Shown: positions 19,942-29,050, numbered from the stretch's first letter. The stretch is DNA of 64,000 bases from Flavobacteriales bacterium (GCA_016702645.1 JADJDP010000002.1:1-64000); one strand, 5' to 3'. Translations and numbers: made by a program. Notes: generated by a model not told the origin, from the sequence alone.

Positions 19942-20754
19942 ATGAGCAACGAGAAAAGCGGTAAGACGAATGCACTCTTCGTGGCCATCGTCTTCCCCCT
20001 GGTGCTGATCATCAGTGTATGCATCTACATGTTCGTGCTAGGTGCCGATTCGAACTTCCAGAACGGCGACCCGGTCCATGGCCACCCGATCGACACGAAC
20101 CCCGGCAAATTGTACGGGACCATCTACAAAGGGGGCTTCATCGTGCCGATCCTGCTCAGCGTGAACTTGATCATCATCATCTTCTCGGTGGAGCGCTTCA
20201 TCACATTGGGCCGCGCAAAGGGCAAAGGCAGCATCGAGGGATTCCTGGGCAAAGTGCGCCAGGAATTGGCCAACGACCATGTGGATACGGCCATCGGCGA
20301 GTGCGACAAGCAGCAGGGCAGCGTGGCCAATGTGATGCGCAGCGGATTGGAGAAGTACAAGACGGTGCTCTATGACGCCAGCCACGACAAGGAGAGCCGC
20401 CTTCAGTCGGTGAAGCAGGAGTTGGAGGAGGCCACCGCGCTGGAGCTCCCCATGCTGAGCAAGAACCTGGTGATCCTTTCCACCTGCGCCAGCATCAGCA
20501 CACTGCTCGGTCTGATCGGAACCGTACTTGGGATGATCCGCGCGTTCAGCGCATTGGCCACGGCCGGTACCCCGGACGCCACCGCACTGTCCACCGGTAT
20601 CTCCGAGGCGCTCATCAACACGGCCTTCGGTATCACCGGGTCGTGCATCGCCATCATTATGTTCAACTTCTTCAGCACCAAGATCGACGCCATCACACAC
20701 GGCATCGATGAGGCCGGTTTCAGTGTGAGCCAAACCTTGGCGAACCACAAATAG
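19942..20754 (+). CDS. exbB: MotA/TolQ/ExbB proton channel family protein
   Basis: 270 residues from ATG 19942; longer in-frame starts would add a hydrophilic, low-quality N-terminus. It is the inner-membrane channel subunit that with ExbD uses the proton gradient to energise TonB. Seen: an early membrane segment (ALFVAIVFPLVLIISVCIYM), a second (FIVPILLSVNLIIIIFSVERF), then the family signature LSTCASISTLLGLIGTVLGMI and a last segment NTAFGITGSCIAIIMFNF. The first helix plus a 35-residue periplasmic loop is an addition common to Bacteroidota members. First gene of the operon exbB-exbD-exbD-tonB-small protein-PstS-like-TPR. Confidence 0.9.
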   Translation: MSNEKSGKTNALFVAIVFPLVLIISVCIYMFVLGADSNFQNGDPVHGHPIDTNPGKLYGTIYKGGFIVPILLSVNLIIIIFSVERFITLGRAKGKGSIEGFLGKVRQELANDHVDTAIGECDKQQGSVANVMRSGLEKYKTVLYDASHDKESRLQSVKQELEEATALELPMLSKNLVILSTCASISTLLGLIGTVLGMIRAFSALATAGTPDATALSTGISEALINTAFGITGSCIAIIMFNFFSTKIDAITHGIDEAGFSVSQTLANHK

Positions 20755-20820
20755 GGGCGATACGGCGCCCGTGACCAGGGCGTTCGAGGAGCAACAATGA
20801 TCCAACCCTAGCCAACCAAG

Positions 20821-21450
20821 ATGCCTAAGCTGAAGATGCCCCGGAGGAGTCCGGCGCTGGACATGACACCGATGGTGGACTTGGCATTCCTGCTGGTGAC
20901 CTTCTTCATGCTCACCGCGCAGTTCCGTCCGGAAGAGGCGGTTGCAGTGGATACCCCGGCGTCAACATCGGAGTCGCCCATACCGATGACCAACATGATG
21001 ACCATCGTGGTGGATACCGCAGGTCACGTTTACTGGGATTTCACGGACAAGATGGTACGTTTCGCTGTGCTGGAGGAACTCGGCAAGCGCGTTAACTACA
21101 CACCCTCTGAGGAGGACAAGGTGAAGTTCGCCAACGTGGGACCGGTGGGGATCCCGATCCAGAATCTTCAAGCGTTCCTTGCCTTGGATAGTGGCGATGA
21201 ACGGAAGGAGTACACGCGACAGTTCCAAGGCATTCCCATAGACAGTACGAACAACCAATTGCGCGACTGGATCCTCGTGACTCGGACCATCTTCTACAAC
21301 GATGCCAAGGAGAATCCCATCGTGGCATTGAAGGCCGATGGCAACACGAACTACTCCCGAGTGGCCGAGGTGATCCGGACCTTCCAAGCCCCGGATATCA
21401 TGATCAGCAAGTTCAAGATGATAACCGACCTCGAGTCGTCGAGGATGTGA
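20821..21450 (+). CDS. exbD: ExbD/TolR family protein, first copy
   Basis: 209 residues, an inner-membrane single-pass protein pairing with ExbB. The one membrane helix contains the proton-carrying aspartate: Asp20 in ALDMTPMVDLAFLLVTFFML. The periplasmic domain (about 60-209) is larger than in classical 140-residue ExbD, with an insertion around 95-145, and ends in ADGNTNYSRVAEVIRTFQ, typical of ExbD. It differs in its periplasmic part from the second copy 70 bases downstream, so the two may have different partners (inference). Confidence 0.9.
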   Translation: MPKLKMPRRSPALDMTPMVDLAFLLVTFFMLTAQFRPEEAVAVDTPASTSESPIPMTNMMTIVVDTAGHVYWDFTDKMVRFAVLEELGKRVNYTPSEEDKVKFANVGPVGIPIQNLQAFLALDSGDERKEYTRQFQGIPIDSTNNQLRDWILVTRTIFYNDAKENPIVALKADGNTNYSRVAEVIRTFQAPDIMISKFKMITDLESSRM

Positions 21451-21519
21451 TCAATGATCGAACCTTTCTTCAGCAGCATTGTACCGCAGAAGGGAGGTAG
21501 CCAATAAAAACGAAGCACC

Positions 21520-22167
21520 ATGGCAGACGTACCCGAAGGTGGTGGAGGTGGCGGAGGACGCCACGAGAAGAAGCGGGCCAAGAAGGGCAGCACGCACATC
21601 GACATGACGCCGATGGTGGACTTGGCGTTCCTGCTGCTCACCTTCTTCATCCTGACCACCACCATGTACAAGCCGAGCACCTTGCAGATGACCTACCCGG
21701 TGCCACCACCACCGGACCAGCCGCCCCCGCCGCCTACCAAGTTGGACAACGCGATAACGCTGATGCTCACCAAGAACGACCAGATCTTCTACTACTTCGG
21801 TCAGTTCTATGCCCCCGGGAACCCCGAGGGCAAACCGCCCACAACGTTCGAGCGCACCGACTTCAGCCAGGTGCAGAAATTGCTGGTGGAGCGCAACAAG
21901 GAAACGGTGGCCCAATTGAACGCCTTGGCGAAACAGTTCAATGAGCGGAAGCTGACGGAGGAAGAATACACCGCCAAGCGTCGGGAAGTGAAGGGGAACC
22001 CGCTCAACCTCAAAGCCATCATCAAGACCGACCCCGATGCCAAGTACCGCAACATGATCGACATGGTCGATGAAATGGACATCAGCGGCATTGGCTCCTA
22101 TGGTGTGCTCGATAGTTTGAAGACGGCGGAACAGGTGTTGCTCGACATCGAAAAGGCCAAACTCTGA
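21520..22167 (+). CDS. exbD: ExbD/TolR family protein, second copy
   Basis: 215 residues. A Gly-rich N-terminus (residues 6-13) and a basic stretch lead into the helix THIDMTPMVDLAFLLLTFFI with the functional Asp34. A Pro-rich linker (VPPPPDQPPPPPTK) then connects to a periplasmic domain ending MDISGIGSYGVLDSLKTAEQ. The Pro-rich linker, absent from the first copy, echoes the Pro-rich span of the TonB encoded just downstream. It ends 4 bases before the tonB ATG. Two ExbD paralogues in tandem are usual for Bacteroidota TonB operons. Confidence 0.9.
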   Translation: MADVPEGGGGGGGRHEKKRAKKGSTHIDMTPMVDLAFLLLTFFILTTTMYKPSTLQMTYPVPPPPDQPPPPPTKLDNAITLMLTKNDQIFYYFGQFYAPGNPEGKPPTTFERTDFSQVQKLLVERNKETVAQLNALAKQFNERKLTEEEYTAKRREVKGNPLNLKAIIKTDPDAKYRNMIDMVDEMDISGIGSYGVLDSLKTAEQVLLDIEKAKL

Positions 22168-22171
22168 AGCC

Positions 22172-23005
22172 ATGGAATACGTCATCTTCATAGCCCTGCT
22201 GCTCCTGCTCTCGCTCGCGATGACGATGGACCTGAGTTGGAACAACGTGTTGGCGCTCGCCCGCAACAACATGGTGTTCGAGGGGCGGCACCACGACTAT
22301 GGCGCCTTCGTACTGCGCAAGGAGTACGTACGACGGTTGCTCATGGCTGTTGTCGGCTCGGTGCTTTTCCTCGGGATCGCGGTAAGCCTGCCCATGATCG
22401 TTGCCGCCTTGAGCGGTGACGAGACCGTCCAGAGCGAGAAGAAGATCGTGGACGTGAACTTGGAACTTTTCGAGGAAGAGAAGAAGGAGGAACCCCCACC
22501 CCCACCAGTGGAGCCACCACCCCCCGTGAAGATCGAGAGCGTGCAGTTCACCCAGCTCGAAGCGGTGGATGAGGTCGTTGAGGAACCGCCGGTGATCCAG
22601 GAGGAACTGGCGGAAACGAATGCGAGCACGGTTACGCAGGAAGGCGAGGATATCGACGCCCCGCCGCCGACGGTGGTGGAGGATGTGACCTTTGAACTTT
22701 CAGCAGTGGAGGAACAACCGGAATTCCCCGGTGGCTTGGAAGCGCTCTACAAGTTCCTCGGCAAGAACGTGAAATACCCTGCAATGGAAACCGATGCCGG
22801 CATTCAAGGCCGTGTGTTCGTGGAATTCGTGGTGAGCAACGATGGCTCCATCACCGATGTGGTGTTGAAGCGAGGAGTTAGCGGCGGACTCGACAAGGAG
22901 GCGGTGCGCGTGGTGAAGACCATGCCCAAATGGAGCCCTGGCAAGATGAACGGCAAGCCCGTGAAGGTGCGCTACATCCTCCCGGTGAACTTCATTCTGC
23001 GCTGA
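22172..23005 (+). CDS. tonB: TonB energy transducer
   Basis: 277 residues as started here. Seen: membrane helix LLMAVVGSVLFLGIAVSL, an acidic and proline-rich periplasmic spacer (EEPPPPPVEPPPPVK), and a C-terminal TonB domain from about 185 (EFPGGLEALYKFLGKNV, IQGRVFVEFVVSNDGSI, MPKWSPGKMNGKPVKV). It passes energy from ExbB/ExbD to outer-membrane TonB-dependent transporters. The start is uncertain: 22172 adds a second hydrophobic segment (YVIFIALLLLLSLA), whereas ATG 22220 or 22226 would give the usual single-helix topology. Translation may be coupled to exbD, 4 bases upstream. Confidence 0.9.
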   Translation: MEYVIFIALLLLLSLAMTMDLSWNNVLALARNNMVFEGRHHDYGAFVLRKEYVRRLLMAVVGSVLFLGIAVSLPMIVAALSGDETVQSEKKIVDVNLELFEEEKKEEPPPPPVEPPPPVKIESVQFTQLEAVDEVVEEPPVIQEELAETNASTVTQEGEDIDAPPPTVVEDVTFELSAVEEQPEFPGGLEALYKFLGKNVKYPAMETDAGIQGRVFVEFVVSNDGSITDVVLKRGVSGGLDKEAVRVVKTMPKWSPGKMNGKPVKVRYILPVNFILR

Positions 23006-23010
23006 GCACC

Positions 23011-23199
23011 ATGCGATGGTTCGCATTGGGGATGTCCGTCGTTTACATCGTTTTGGGCAGCCTGCTCCTGTTCTCGGACCTCGGAAACCACATCATCACT
23101 GTGCAGCGCCCTCTGATCGGTGGCTTGCTCATGGCGTACGGTTTTTTCCGGGGCTACCTCTGGTACCGAAAGGGGAAGGCTCCTTCGCACGTTGCTTGA
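23011..23199 (+). CDS. Small two-helix membrane protein
   Basis: 62 residues from ATG 23011, six bases after the tonB stop. Two hydrophobic segments (FALGMSVVYIVLGSLLLF and a second around PLIGGLLMAYGFFRGYLWY) are joined by a short loop; the end is basic. I do not recognise a named family. Small proteins of this shape sit between tonB and the PstS-like gene in many Bacteroidota, which suggests a role in the same membrane assembly (inference). Its TGA overlaps the TTG start of the next gene. Confidence 0.7.
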   Translation: MRWFALGMSVVYIVLGSLLLFSDLGNHIITVQRPLIGGLLMAYGFFRGYLWYRKGKAPSHVA

Positions 23200-24122
23200 G
23201 ACGGGCGCTCCCTGCGCTCGGCATGCTCGTGATCGCGCTGCTGTTCAATGCCTGTACCAACACCCCGGTGGACCCCTCACGTGATGACACTCCGGTGTCC
23301 GGCCGCGCCGTGGTACTTGCCGATGAAGACCTCCGATACTTGCTTGAAGACCACCAATTAGTCTTCAATGGAACCTATCCGAACGCGCAGGTGGTGATCC
23401 ATTACCTGCCTGAGGCTGAGCTTACCAAGGCGATGTTGGCGGATAGTGTACGTTGCATTTTCGGGTCCTTCAAGCCGGGGGGCGAACAAGAGGCCTACTT
23501 CCGCACACGCAACCTTTCCACCCATGTGGAGCGTGTGGCAACAGATGGGATCGCCGTGATCGCTTCGCTCCAGAACCCGGTTCAGCAGCTCACGGTTCCG
23601 CAGTTGCAAGGCATGCTCTCCGGTGAACTGGGCACGTGGCCGGGAACCACGACACGGGTAACTGCGTTGTTCGAGCGAAAAGAGAGCGGCGTACCTCGCT
23701 CCTTGGTCGATTCGCTCTTCAATGGCGACCCCAGCCAACTCAAACGCGGCGCGGCCCTGAACAACCTGGACGAACTTGTGCAACGCGTTGCATCGGACCC
23801 CAGCGCTCTTGGCTTCATCGCCTTTGCCCGGATCAGCGACCTGGATGATGCCCGTTGCCGTGCCCTGCGCTCAGGGCTCAAGCTGATACCTATCGCCGCC
23901 AATGATAGCTCCACGGCCCACCTCCCCGAGCAGAGTACGCTGAAAGACAAGAGCTACCCGCTTTGCCGGGGCGTGATCATGACGGTGGCGGAGGGGAAGA
24001 GCGGCCTTGGCACCGGCTTTGCTTCCTTTGTCGCTGGCCACAAGGGCCAACGCATCATCCTCAAGCAGGGCCTCGCTCCCGAGCGGGTACCGGTACGCGA
24101 CATAGAACTCGTTCAACCTTGA
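23196..24122 (+). CDS. PstS-like periplasmic-binding lipoprotein
   Basis: 308 residues starting at TTG 23196. This start gives a complete lipoprotein signal peptide, RRALPALGMLVIALLFNAC with lipobox FNAC; ATG 23223 would leave only ten residues before the Cys. TTG overlaps the previous stop (TTGA), so translation is likely coupled. The body is a PBP-like phosphate-binding-protein fold (PstS family): IAVIASLQNPVQQLTVPQL then GMLSGELGTWPG, and VASDPSALGFIAFA. No ABC transporter genes are adjacent; its place in the TonB operon suggests a role in surface or energy coupling rather than classic phosphate import (inference). Confidence 0.82.
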   Translation: MRRALPALGMLVIALLFNACTNTPVDPSRDDTPVSGRAVVLADEDLRYLLEDHQLVFNGTYPNAQVVIHYLPEAELTKAMLADSVRCIFGSFKPGGEQEAYFRTRNLSTHVERVATDGIAVIASLQNPVQQLTVPQLQGMLSGELGTWPGTTTRVTALFERKESGVPRSLVDSLFNGDPSQLKRGAALNNLDELVQRVASDPSALGFIAFARISDLDDARCRALRSGLKLIPIAANDSSTAHLPEQSTLKDKSYPLCRGVIMTVAEGKSGLGTGFASFVAGHKGQRIILKQGLAPERVPVRDIELVQP

Positions 24123-24124
24123 AA

Positions 24125-25813
24125 ATGGAACCCAAGAAGATAGGAATGGTGGCACTTACCACCATGTTCGTGATCGCCGCTGGCAGCAGTATGGCACAAA
24201 CCCCGCTTGAGAGCGCCGCGAAGCTCACGGAGAACGAGCGCTTCGAAGACGCCTCCCGTGCCATCCGTGCCATCCTGGCCGCCGAACCGAACAATGGTGA
24301 AGCTTGGTTCCTGCTCGGCGAGAACTATTATGCCAACGAACAACTCGATAGCGCGCAAGCCGCCTTCGACCGTGGCGCGAAAGTGAACCCCTTGATGCCA
24401 CTGAACGCGGTTGGTCTCGGCAAGGTCATGCAGGCCCGGGGCAAGTCGGCGGATGCCAAGCTCGCCTTCGAGGCGTGCATCGCAAAGGCCATCGACAAGA
24501 GCAGCAAGACCCCGAAGCCCATGCAGGCCAATGTGTATCGCGAAGCCGCTGAGGGTCTTGTGTACGGAGCGGCGAAGGACCCAACGACGGCGTTGGCATA
24601 CATCGAGAAAGCGATCCTGCTCAACCCGAACGACGCTGAGCTGTACATCGTGAAGGGGGACGCCCTCTTTGAACAGAACTCGCGTGATGCCAGTGAGCCG
24701 ATGGTCAATTACAAGAAGGCCAGCGAGCTGAAGGCGGCGAGCGCCAAACCCATTGCGCGCAAAGCCTTCGTGTACTATCGCGCCAAGAACTTCGACGCGT
24801 CCATCACCGAGTATGATAACGCGATCACCATGGACCCCGCCTACGCCCCGGCCTATCGCGGGCGCGCGGAAGCGCATTTCTACAAGCGCAACATCGAGCA
24901 GGCAACGGCGGATTACCAAAAGTACCTCGACCTCAACAAGGGCAACTTGAGCGCGCGCGTGCGCTATGCCAAGTTCCTGTACCTCACGGACAAGTACACG
25001 GAGTCCCTTGCCGAGATCACGGCCCTGAGGAACGCTGGTGTCAATGACAACACGCTCGCCCGCATCGAGGGCTACAGCTTGGCGCAGCTCGGCGAGAGCA
25101 AGCGTGCATTGGCGGTGATGGTGGAGTACTTCCGCGTGCAACCGGATGCGGAGGAGATCTCTGCCGACTTCGAGACAATGGGTAAGATCTACGCTGGCCT
25201 GGCCAAAGGAGTGGCCGATTCAACGGTGACCAGGGAAGGACTTCCGACGGGCGATCTCGACTCGCTCGCCGCAGGTATGTACGTGGCTGCTGCTCGGATC
25301 GACCCATCCAAGATGGACCTGTATTCCGAGGCTGCGACGATCTTGAGGAAGGCGAAGATGTACGACATGGAGATGCGCGTGCATCAGGAGAAGATCGCCA
25401 CAGGCAATGTCAAGTCGAACGACTACTACTACTTGGGCACGGCGGCCAACAAGGCCAAGCAGTATGCTACGGCGGATAGCGCATGGGCGGTGTATGTCAC
25501 CAAGCAGCCGGCGATCTACCAAGGCTACCTCGGCCGCGCACGTGCGAACGCCGGCCTCGATCCGGAGAAGAAGACATGGCAGGCACAACCCTATTTCGAG
25601 GAAGTGGTACGCAAGATGAAGCCGGAGGAGATCGTCAAATCCCCCACCGATGCCGAGGAAGCGTACTTCTACCTTGGTTTCTATCACTTCAACTCCACCA
25701 AGGACATGGCCATGGCCAAGTGCTGGTTCGAGAAAGCAAAGGCGTTGAACACAGGCAGCTTCAATACGACGAACATCAACACCATGCTCTCGACCAAGGG
25801 CTCAAGGATGTGA
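24125..25813 (+). CDS. Exported TPR-repeat protein of the TonB operon
   Basis: 562 residues from ATG 24125, two bases after the previous stop; longer in-frame starts overlap the PstS-like gene. A signal peptide (to about residue 25, ending SSMAQ) is followed by repeated TPR helices, for example NGEAWFLLGENYYANEQLD, ALAYIEKAILLNPNDAELY and YAPAYRGRAEAHFYKRNIE. It is probably periplasmic, as a protein-interaction scaffold. Last gene of the operon, followed by a terminator at 25861. Co-occurrence with ExbB/ExbD/TonB and the PstS-like lipoprotein is common in Bacteroidota, but I know of no assigned function. Confidence 0.85.
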   Translation: MEPKKIGMVALTTMFVIAAGSSMAQTPLESAAKLTENERFEDASRAIRAILAAEPNNGEAWFLLGENYYANEQLDSAQAAFDRGAKVNPLMPLNAVGLGKVMQARGKSADAKLAFEACIAKAIDKSSKTPKPMQANVYREAAEGLVYGAAKDPTTALAYIEKAILLNPNDAELYIVKGDALFEQNSRDASEPMVNYKKASELKAASAKPIARKAFVYYRAKNFDASITEYDNAITMDPAYAPAYRGRAEAHFYKRNIEQATADYQKYLDLNKGNLSARVRYAKFLYLTDKYTESLAEITALRNAGVNDNTLARIEGYSLAQLGESKRALAVMVEYFRVQPDAEEISADFETMGKIYAGLAKGVADSTVTREGLPTGDLDSLAAGMYVAAARIDPSKMDLYSEAATILRKAKMYDMEMRVHQEKIATGNVKSNDYYYLGTAANKAKQYATADSAWAVYVTKQPAIYQGYLGRARANAGLDPEKKTWQAQPYFEEVVRKMKPEEIVKSPTDAEEAYFYLGFYHFNSTKDMAMAKCWFEKAKALNTGSFNTTNINTMLSTKGSRM

Positions 25814-25860
25814 AGGCTTCCGCTTGCGAGCTCCCATAGCGCTGGAATGAACAAGATGCG

Positions 25861-25890
25861 AAGAGGGCCCACAGGCCCTCTTCTGCTTTT
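25861..25890 (+). terminator. Terminator of the TonB operon
   Basis: Inverted repeat AAGAGGGCC / GGCCCTCTT with a CACA loop, followed by a T-rich stretch (CTGCTTTT). It lies 48 bases after the TPR gene stop and before the permease gene. Confidence 0.8.
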
Positions 25891-25907
25891 CGCGCGGGGC
25901 ATCCGCT

Positions 25908-25915
25908 TACATTCG
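25908..25915 (+). promoter_or_regulatory. Candidate -7 element for the permease gene
   Basis: TACATTCG, one mismatch from TAnnTTTG, ends 10 bases before ATG 25926, so the transcript would have almost no leader. No -33 TTG is evident because the terminator occupies the upstream space. Weak evidence. Confidence 0.3.
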
Positions 25916-25925
25916 GCTGCCGCGC

Positions 25926-27634
25926 ATGAGCCTCTTCCGCAAGAAACCCATCGACCGCATCTCCGGGGCGGAAGGGGAGATCCACGGTGGGCATGCGCTC
26001 GGACGCCATCTCAGCGTTCGCGACCTCACCTTCTTCGGTATCGCTGCCATCATCGGTGCGGGCAGTTTCAGCAGCATGGGCCAGGCCTGCTTCAGCGGCG
26101 GGCCGGGTGTGGTGTTGCTCTTCGTGCTGTGCGGTGTGGCATGCGGGTTCACGGCGCTGTGCTATGCGGAGTTCGCGGCAAGGGTGCCTGCGAGCGGTAG
26201 TGCGTACACGTATGCGTACGTGAGCTTCGGGGAACTCTTCGCGTGGATCATCGGCTGGGCGCTGCTCATGGAGTACAGCATCGGCAACATCTACGTGGCC
26301 TTCAGCTGGAGCGGCTACTTCACCAATCTGCTGGAAAGCTTCCACCTGCACATGCCGGAGTGGCTTACCACCAACTACACGGCGGCGCACAAAACGATCG
26401 AAGAACCTGGAAGAAGCCGCGCTTGAATTGCCAAAGCGGAAAACCGAAACATGGAAGCTCTCGACGGTCCTCCGAAGGCTTCAAGGCATGGAGTACCGCT
26501 CCCTTGCTCGGCAGCCTGCGCATCATCTTCGACCTACCCGCAGTCGTGATCAATGCGCTCATCACCTGGCTCGTGTACGTGGGCGTGAAGGAGAGTCGCA
26601 ACGTGAGCAACGCCATGGTGATCGTCAAGCTGGCGATCATCGCGCTGGTCGTCGGTGTGGGCGTGTTCTACATTGACATTTCCAACTGGACCCCTTTCCT
26701 GCCGAACGGCTTCGGTGGCGTGATGGCGGGGGTGAGTGCGGTGTTCTTCGCCTACATCGGCTTCGATGCGGTGAGCACATTGGCCGAGGAGAGCAAGGAC
26801 CCGCAGCGGGATCTGCCGCGCGGCATGATCTGGTCGCTGGTGATCTGCACGGTGGTGTACATCGTTCTCGCGCTCGTGCTCACCGGTATGGTCAGTTGGT
26901 CGCAATTGGGTGTGAGCGACCCCTTGGCCGAGGTCTTCGCCCTGCGTGGCGTGAAGTGGATGCTTTTCATCGTGAGCATCGCCGCTGTGGTGGCCATGAC
27001 GAGCGTGCTGTTGGTCTTCCAAATGGGACAGCCGCGGATCTGGATGAGCATGAGCCGCGATGGCCTCCTGCCCAAACGCTTCGCGAGCATCCATCCGAAG
27101 TACAAGACGCCGGGCTTCAGCACCATCGTTACCGGGCTTGTGGTTGGCATCCCCATCTTCTTCACCGACGAGAGCTTCATCCTGGACTTCACCAGCATCG
27201 GCACCTTGTTCGCCTTCGTGCTCGTGTGCGGGGGGCGTGCTCTCCTGCCCCAACGTCGAGCGCACACCGGGCCGTTTCCATCTGCCGTACTTGAACAGCC
27301 GAGGATCGCCCCTGCGATCTTCTTGGGCGCGGTGGCGCTGCTGCTCTTCGCTGTGCCCGGCTATTTCCCCGGCCTGCTCGACTTGACGGATGAACACGCC
27401 GCGCAGAACATCCCGCAGCTGATCTTCTGGCCGCTCATCATTCTGCTCGCCGTGATCGCCCACGTGAAGAACTGGTCATTGATCCCGCTTCTGGGACTGG
27501 TCTCCTGCTGCTACCTGCTCACGGGCATGGCTGTTAGCAACTGGAGCTGGTTCAGCATCTGGCTGTTGATCGGACTGGTCTGCTATTTCCTCTACGGATA
27601 CCGCCATAGTAAGCTTGCCCCGAAGCACGGTTGA
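25926..27634 (+). CDS. APC-family amino acid permease (frameshifted)
   Basis: About 569 residues when joined. It begins with the APC signature GIAAIIGAGSFSSMGQACF and has about 12 hydrophobic segments (for example FTALCYAEFAARVPASGSAY, MAGVSAVFFAYIGFDAVST, TLAEESKDPQRDLPRGM), as in cationic amino acid transporters. It imports or exchanges amino acids across the inner membrane; the substrate is not readable. The frame breaks near 26402 and 26470, in a loop carrying KNLEEAALELPKRKTETW, and again near 27235 and 27297, between which another frame restores GGVLSCPNVERTPGRFHLPY. All pieces fit the family, so sequencing error is likely. No partner gene is obvious. Confidence 0.82.
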
Positions 27635-27645
27635 ATCCCCAACGC

Positions 27646-29004
27646 ATGATCTCCAAGAACAACAGGCTCACCGTTTGGATCCTCGTCGCCATGGTATTGG
27701 GCATCGTCGTTGGCTACGCGATGCACACCGGCATGGAAGAGGGCGCGCGCAAGGACGTCTCGGAGAACCTGAAGATCCTCACCGAGATCTTCCTGCGCTT
27801 GGTGAAGATGATCATCGCGCCACTGGTGTTCAGTACCCTGGTGGTTGGTATCGCCAAGCTCGGCGACATGAAGACGGTTGGTCGTGTGGGAGGGCGTGCG
27901 TTGCTCTGGTTCATAAGCGCATCGCTGGTATCGCTGGTGCTGGGCATGGTGCTGGTGAACGTGCTGAAGCCCGGCGTGGGACTGCAGTTGCAGGCCAGCG
28001 GTGATGTGGCCGACGTGATCGGCAAGACGCAGTCCTTCACCTTGAAGGACTTCATCGCGCATGTCTTCCCCAAGAGCATGGTGGAGGCCATGGCCACCAA
28101 CGAGGTATTGCAGATCGTGGTCTTCAGCATCTTCTTCGGCGTGGCGTGCGCCAGCATCGGCGACTATGCCAAGCCCGTGGTGAAGCTGCTGGAGAGCGTC
28201 TCGCACGTGATCCTCAAGATGGTGGGCTACGTCATGAACTTCGCGCCCTTCGGTGTCTTTGGTGCGATCGCGGCCGTCATCGCCATCCACGGATTGGGCG
28301 TGCTCAGCACCTACGCGGTGTACGTCGGTGAGTTCTACATCGGGCTTGCCATCCTGTGGGTGATCCTGCTCGGCGTGGGCTTCCTTTTCCTCGGTCATCG
28401 GATGAAGGAGCTGATGCGCCGCATCGTGCAGCCCATCACCATCGCCTTCAGCACCACCAGCAGCGAGGCCGTGATGCCCAAGCTCATGGAGGAGCTCGAG
28501 CGCTTCGGCTGCAAGGACCGCGTGGTGAGCTTCGTGCTGCCGCTCGGCTACAGCTTCAACCTCGACGGCAGCATGATGTACATGACCTTCGCGAGCCTCT
28601 TCATCGCGCAGGTCTATGGCATCCACATGGACTTCGGTACGCAGATGACGATGCTGCTCACGCTCATGCTCACCAGCAAGGGCATCGCCGGTGTGCCGCG
28701 CGCATCACTCGTGGTGGTGGCGGCAACGTTGGGCATGTTCGGCGTGCCCGTCGAAGGCATCGCGCTCATACTCCCCATCGATCACTTCTGCGACATGGGC
28801 CGCAGCGCGACCAACGTGGTGGGCAATGCCATCGCCACCAGCGTGGTGAGCAAGTGGGAGGGGATAGCACCATCGGTTCGTCCCTCTTTCTGCGCCCCTT
28901 TCAGGGTGAGGGATTGCGCCTCTGGCCTAAGGCCAATCTCTGCGACCCCTTCGGGGTCGTGTGCGCATGGCCGGGTTTGCCCCCAGTGGGGTCACAGGGA
29001 TTAG
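27646..29004 (+). CDS. Dicarboxylate/amino acid:cation symporter (DAACS), C-terminus uncertain
   Basis: 452 residues from ATG 27646. Family signatures are clear: LRLVKMIIAPLVFSTLV, the hairpin region IAFSTTSSEAVMPKL (serine-rich HP1), GYSFNLDGSMMYMTF (NxDG of TM7), TSKGIAGVPRASLVV (HP2) and DHFCDMGRSATNVVGNAIA (TM8). Such proteins import glutamate, aspartate or C4-dicarboxylates with Na+ or H+. After SKWEG (about residue 407) the last 45 or so residues look unlike the family and are encoded by a palindrome-rich stretch (from 28866), so the true stop may lie near 28870 or an indel may have altered the end. It converges with nuoN. Confidence 0.88.
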   Translation: MISKNNRLTVWILVAMVLGIVVGYAMHTGMEEGARKDVSENLKILTEIFLRLVKMIIAPLVFSTLVVGIAKLGDMKTVGRVGGRALLWFISASLVSLVLGMVLVNVLKPGVGLQLQASGDVADVIGKTQSFTLKDFIAHVFPKSMVEAMATNEVLQIVVFSIFFGVACASIGDYAKPVVKLLESVSHVILKMVGYVMNFAPFGVFGAIAAVIAIHGLGVLSTYAVYVGEFYIGLAILWVILLGVGFLFLGHRMKELMRRIVQPITIAFSTTSSEAVMPKLMEELERFGCKDRVVSFVLPLGYSFNLDGSMMYMTFASLFIAQVYGIHMDFGTQMTMLLTLMLTSKGIAGVPRASLVVVAATLGMFGVPVEGIALILPIDHFCDMGRSATNVVGNAIATSVVSKWEGIAPSVRPSFCAPFRVRDCASGLRPISATPSGSCAHGRVCPQWGHRD

Positions 29005-29049
29005 AAACGGATGGTGTGTGAGCGTTCGACCCCGAAAGGGTTGTAGACC
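28866..29049. repeat. Palindrome-rich stretch between symporter and nuoN genes
   Basis: Contains CGACCCC-TTC-GGGGTCG (28943-28959), GGCC-TAA-GGCC (28924-28934), and further related CGACCCCGAAAGGG and GTGGGGTCAC pieces. The current symporter frame reads through it with odd composition. It may be a bidirectional terminator or an intergenic repeat element between the two convergent genes; I cannot tell which. Confidence 0.45.
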
Positions 29050-29050
29050 G

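Noticed and set aside
25926..26426. N-terminal part of the permease as a separate 166-residue protein
   Set aside because: Its C-terminal end is meaningless and the family continues in shifted frames directly downstream; one broken gene is simpler.
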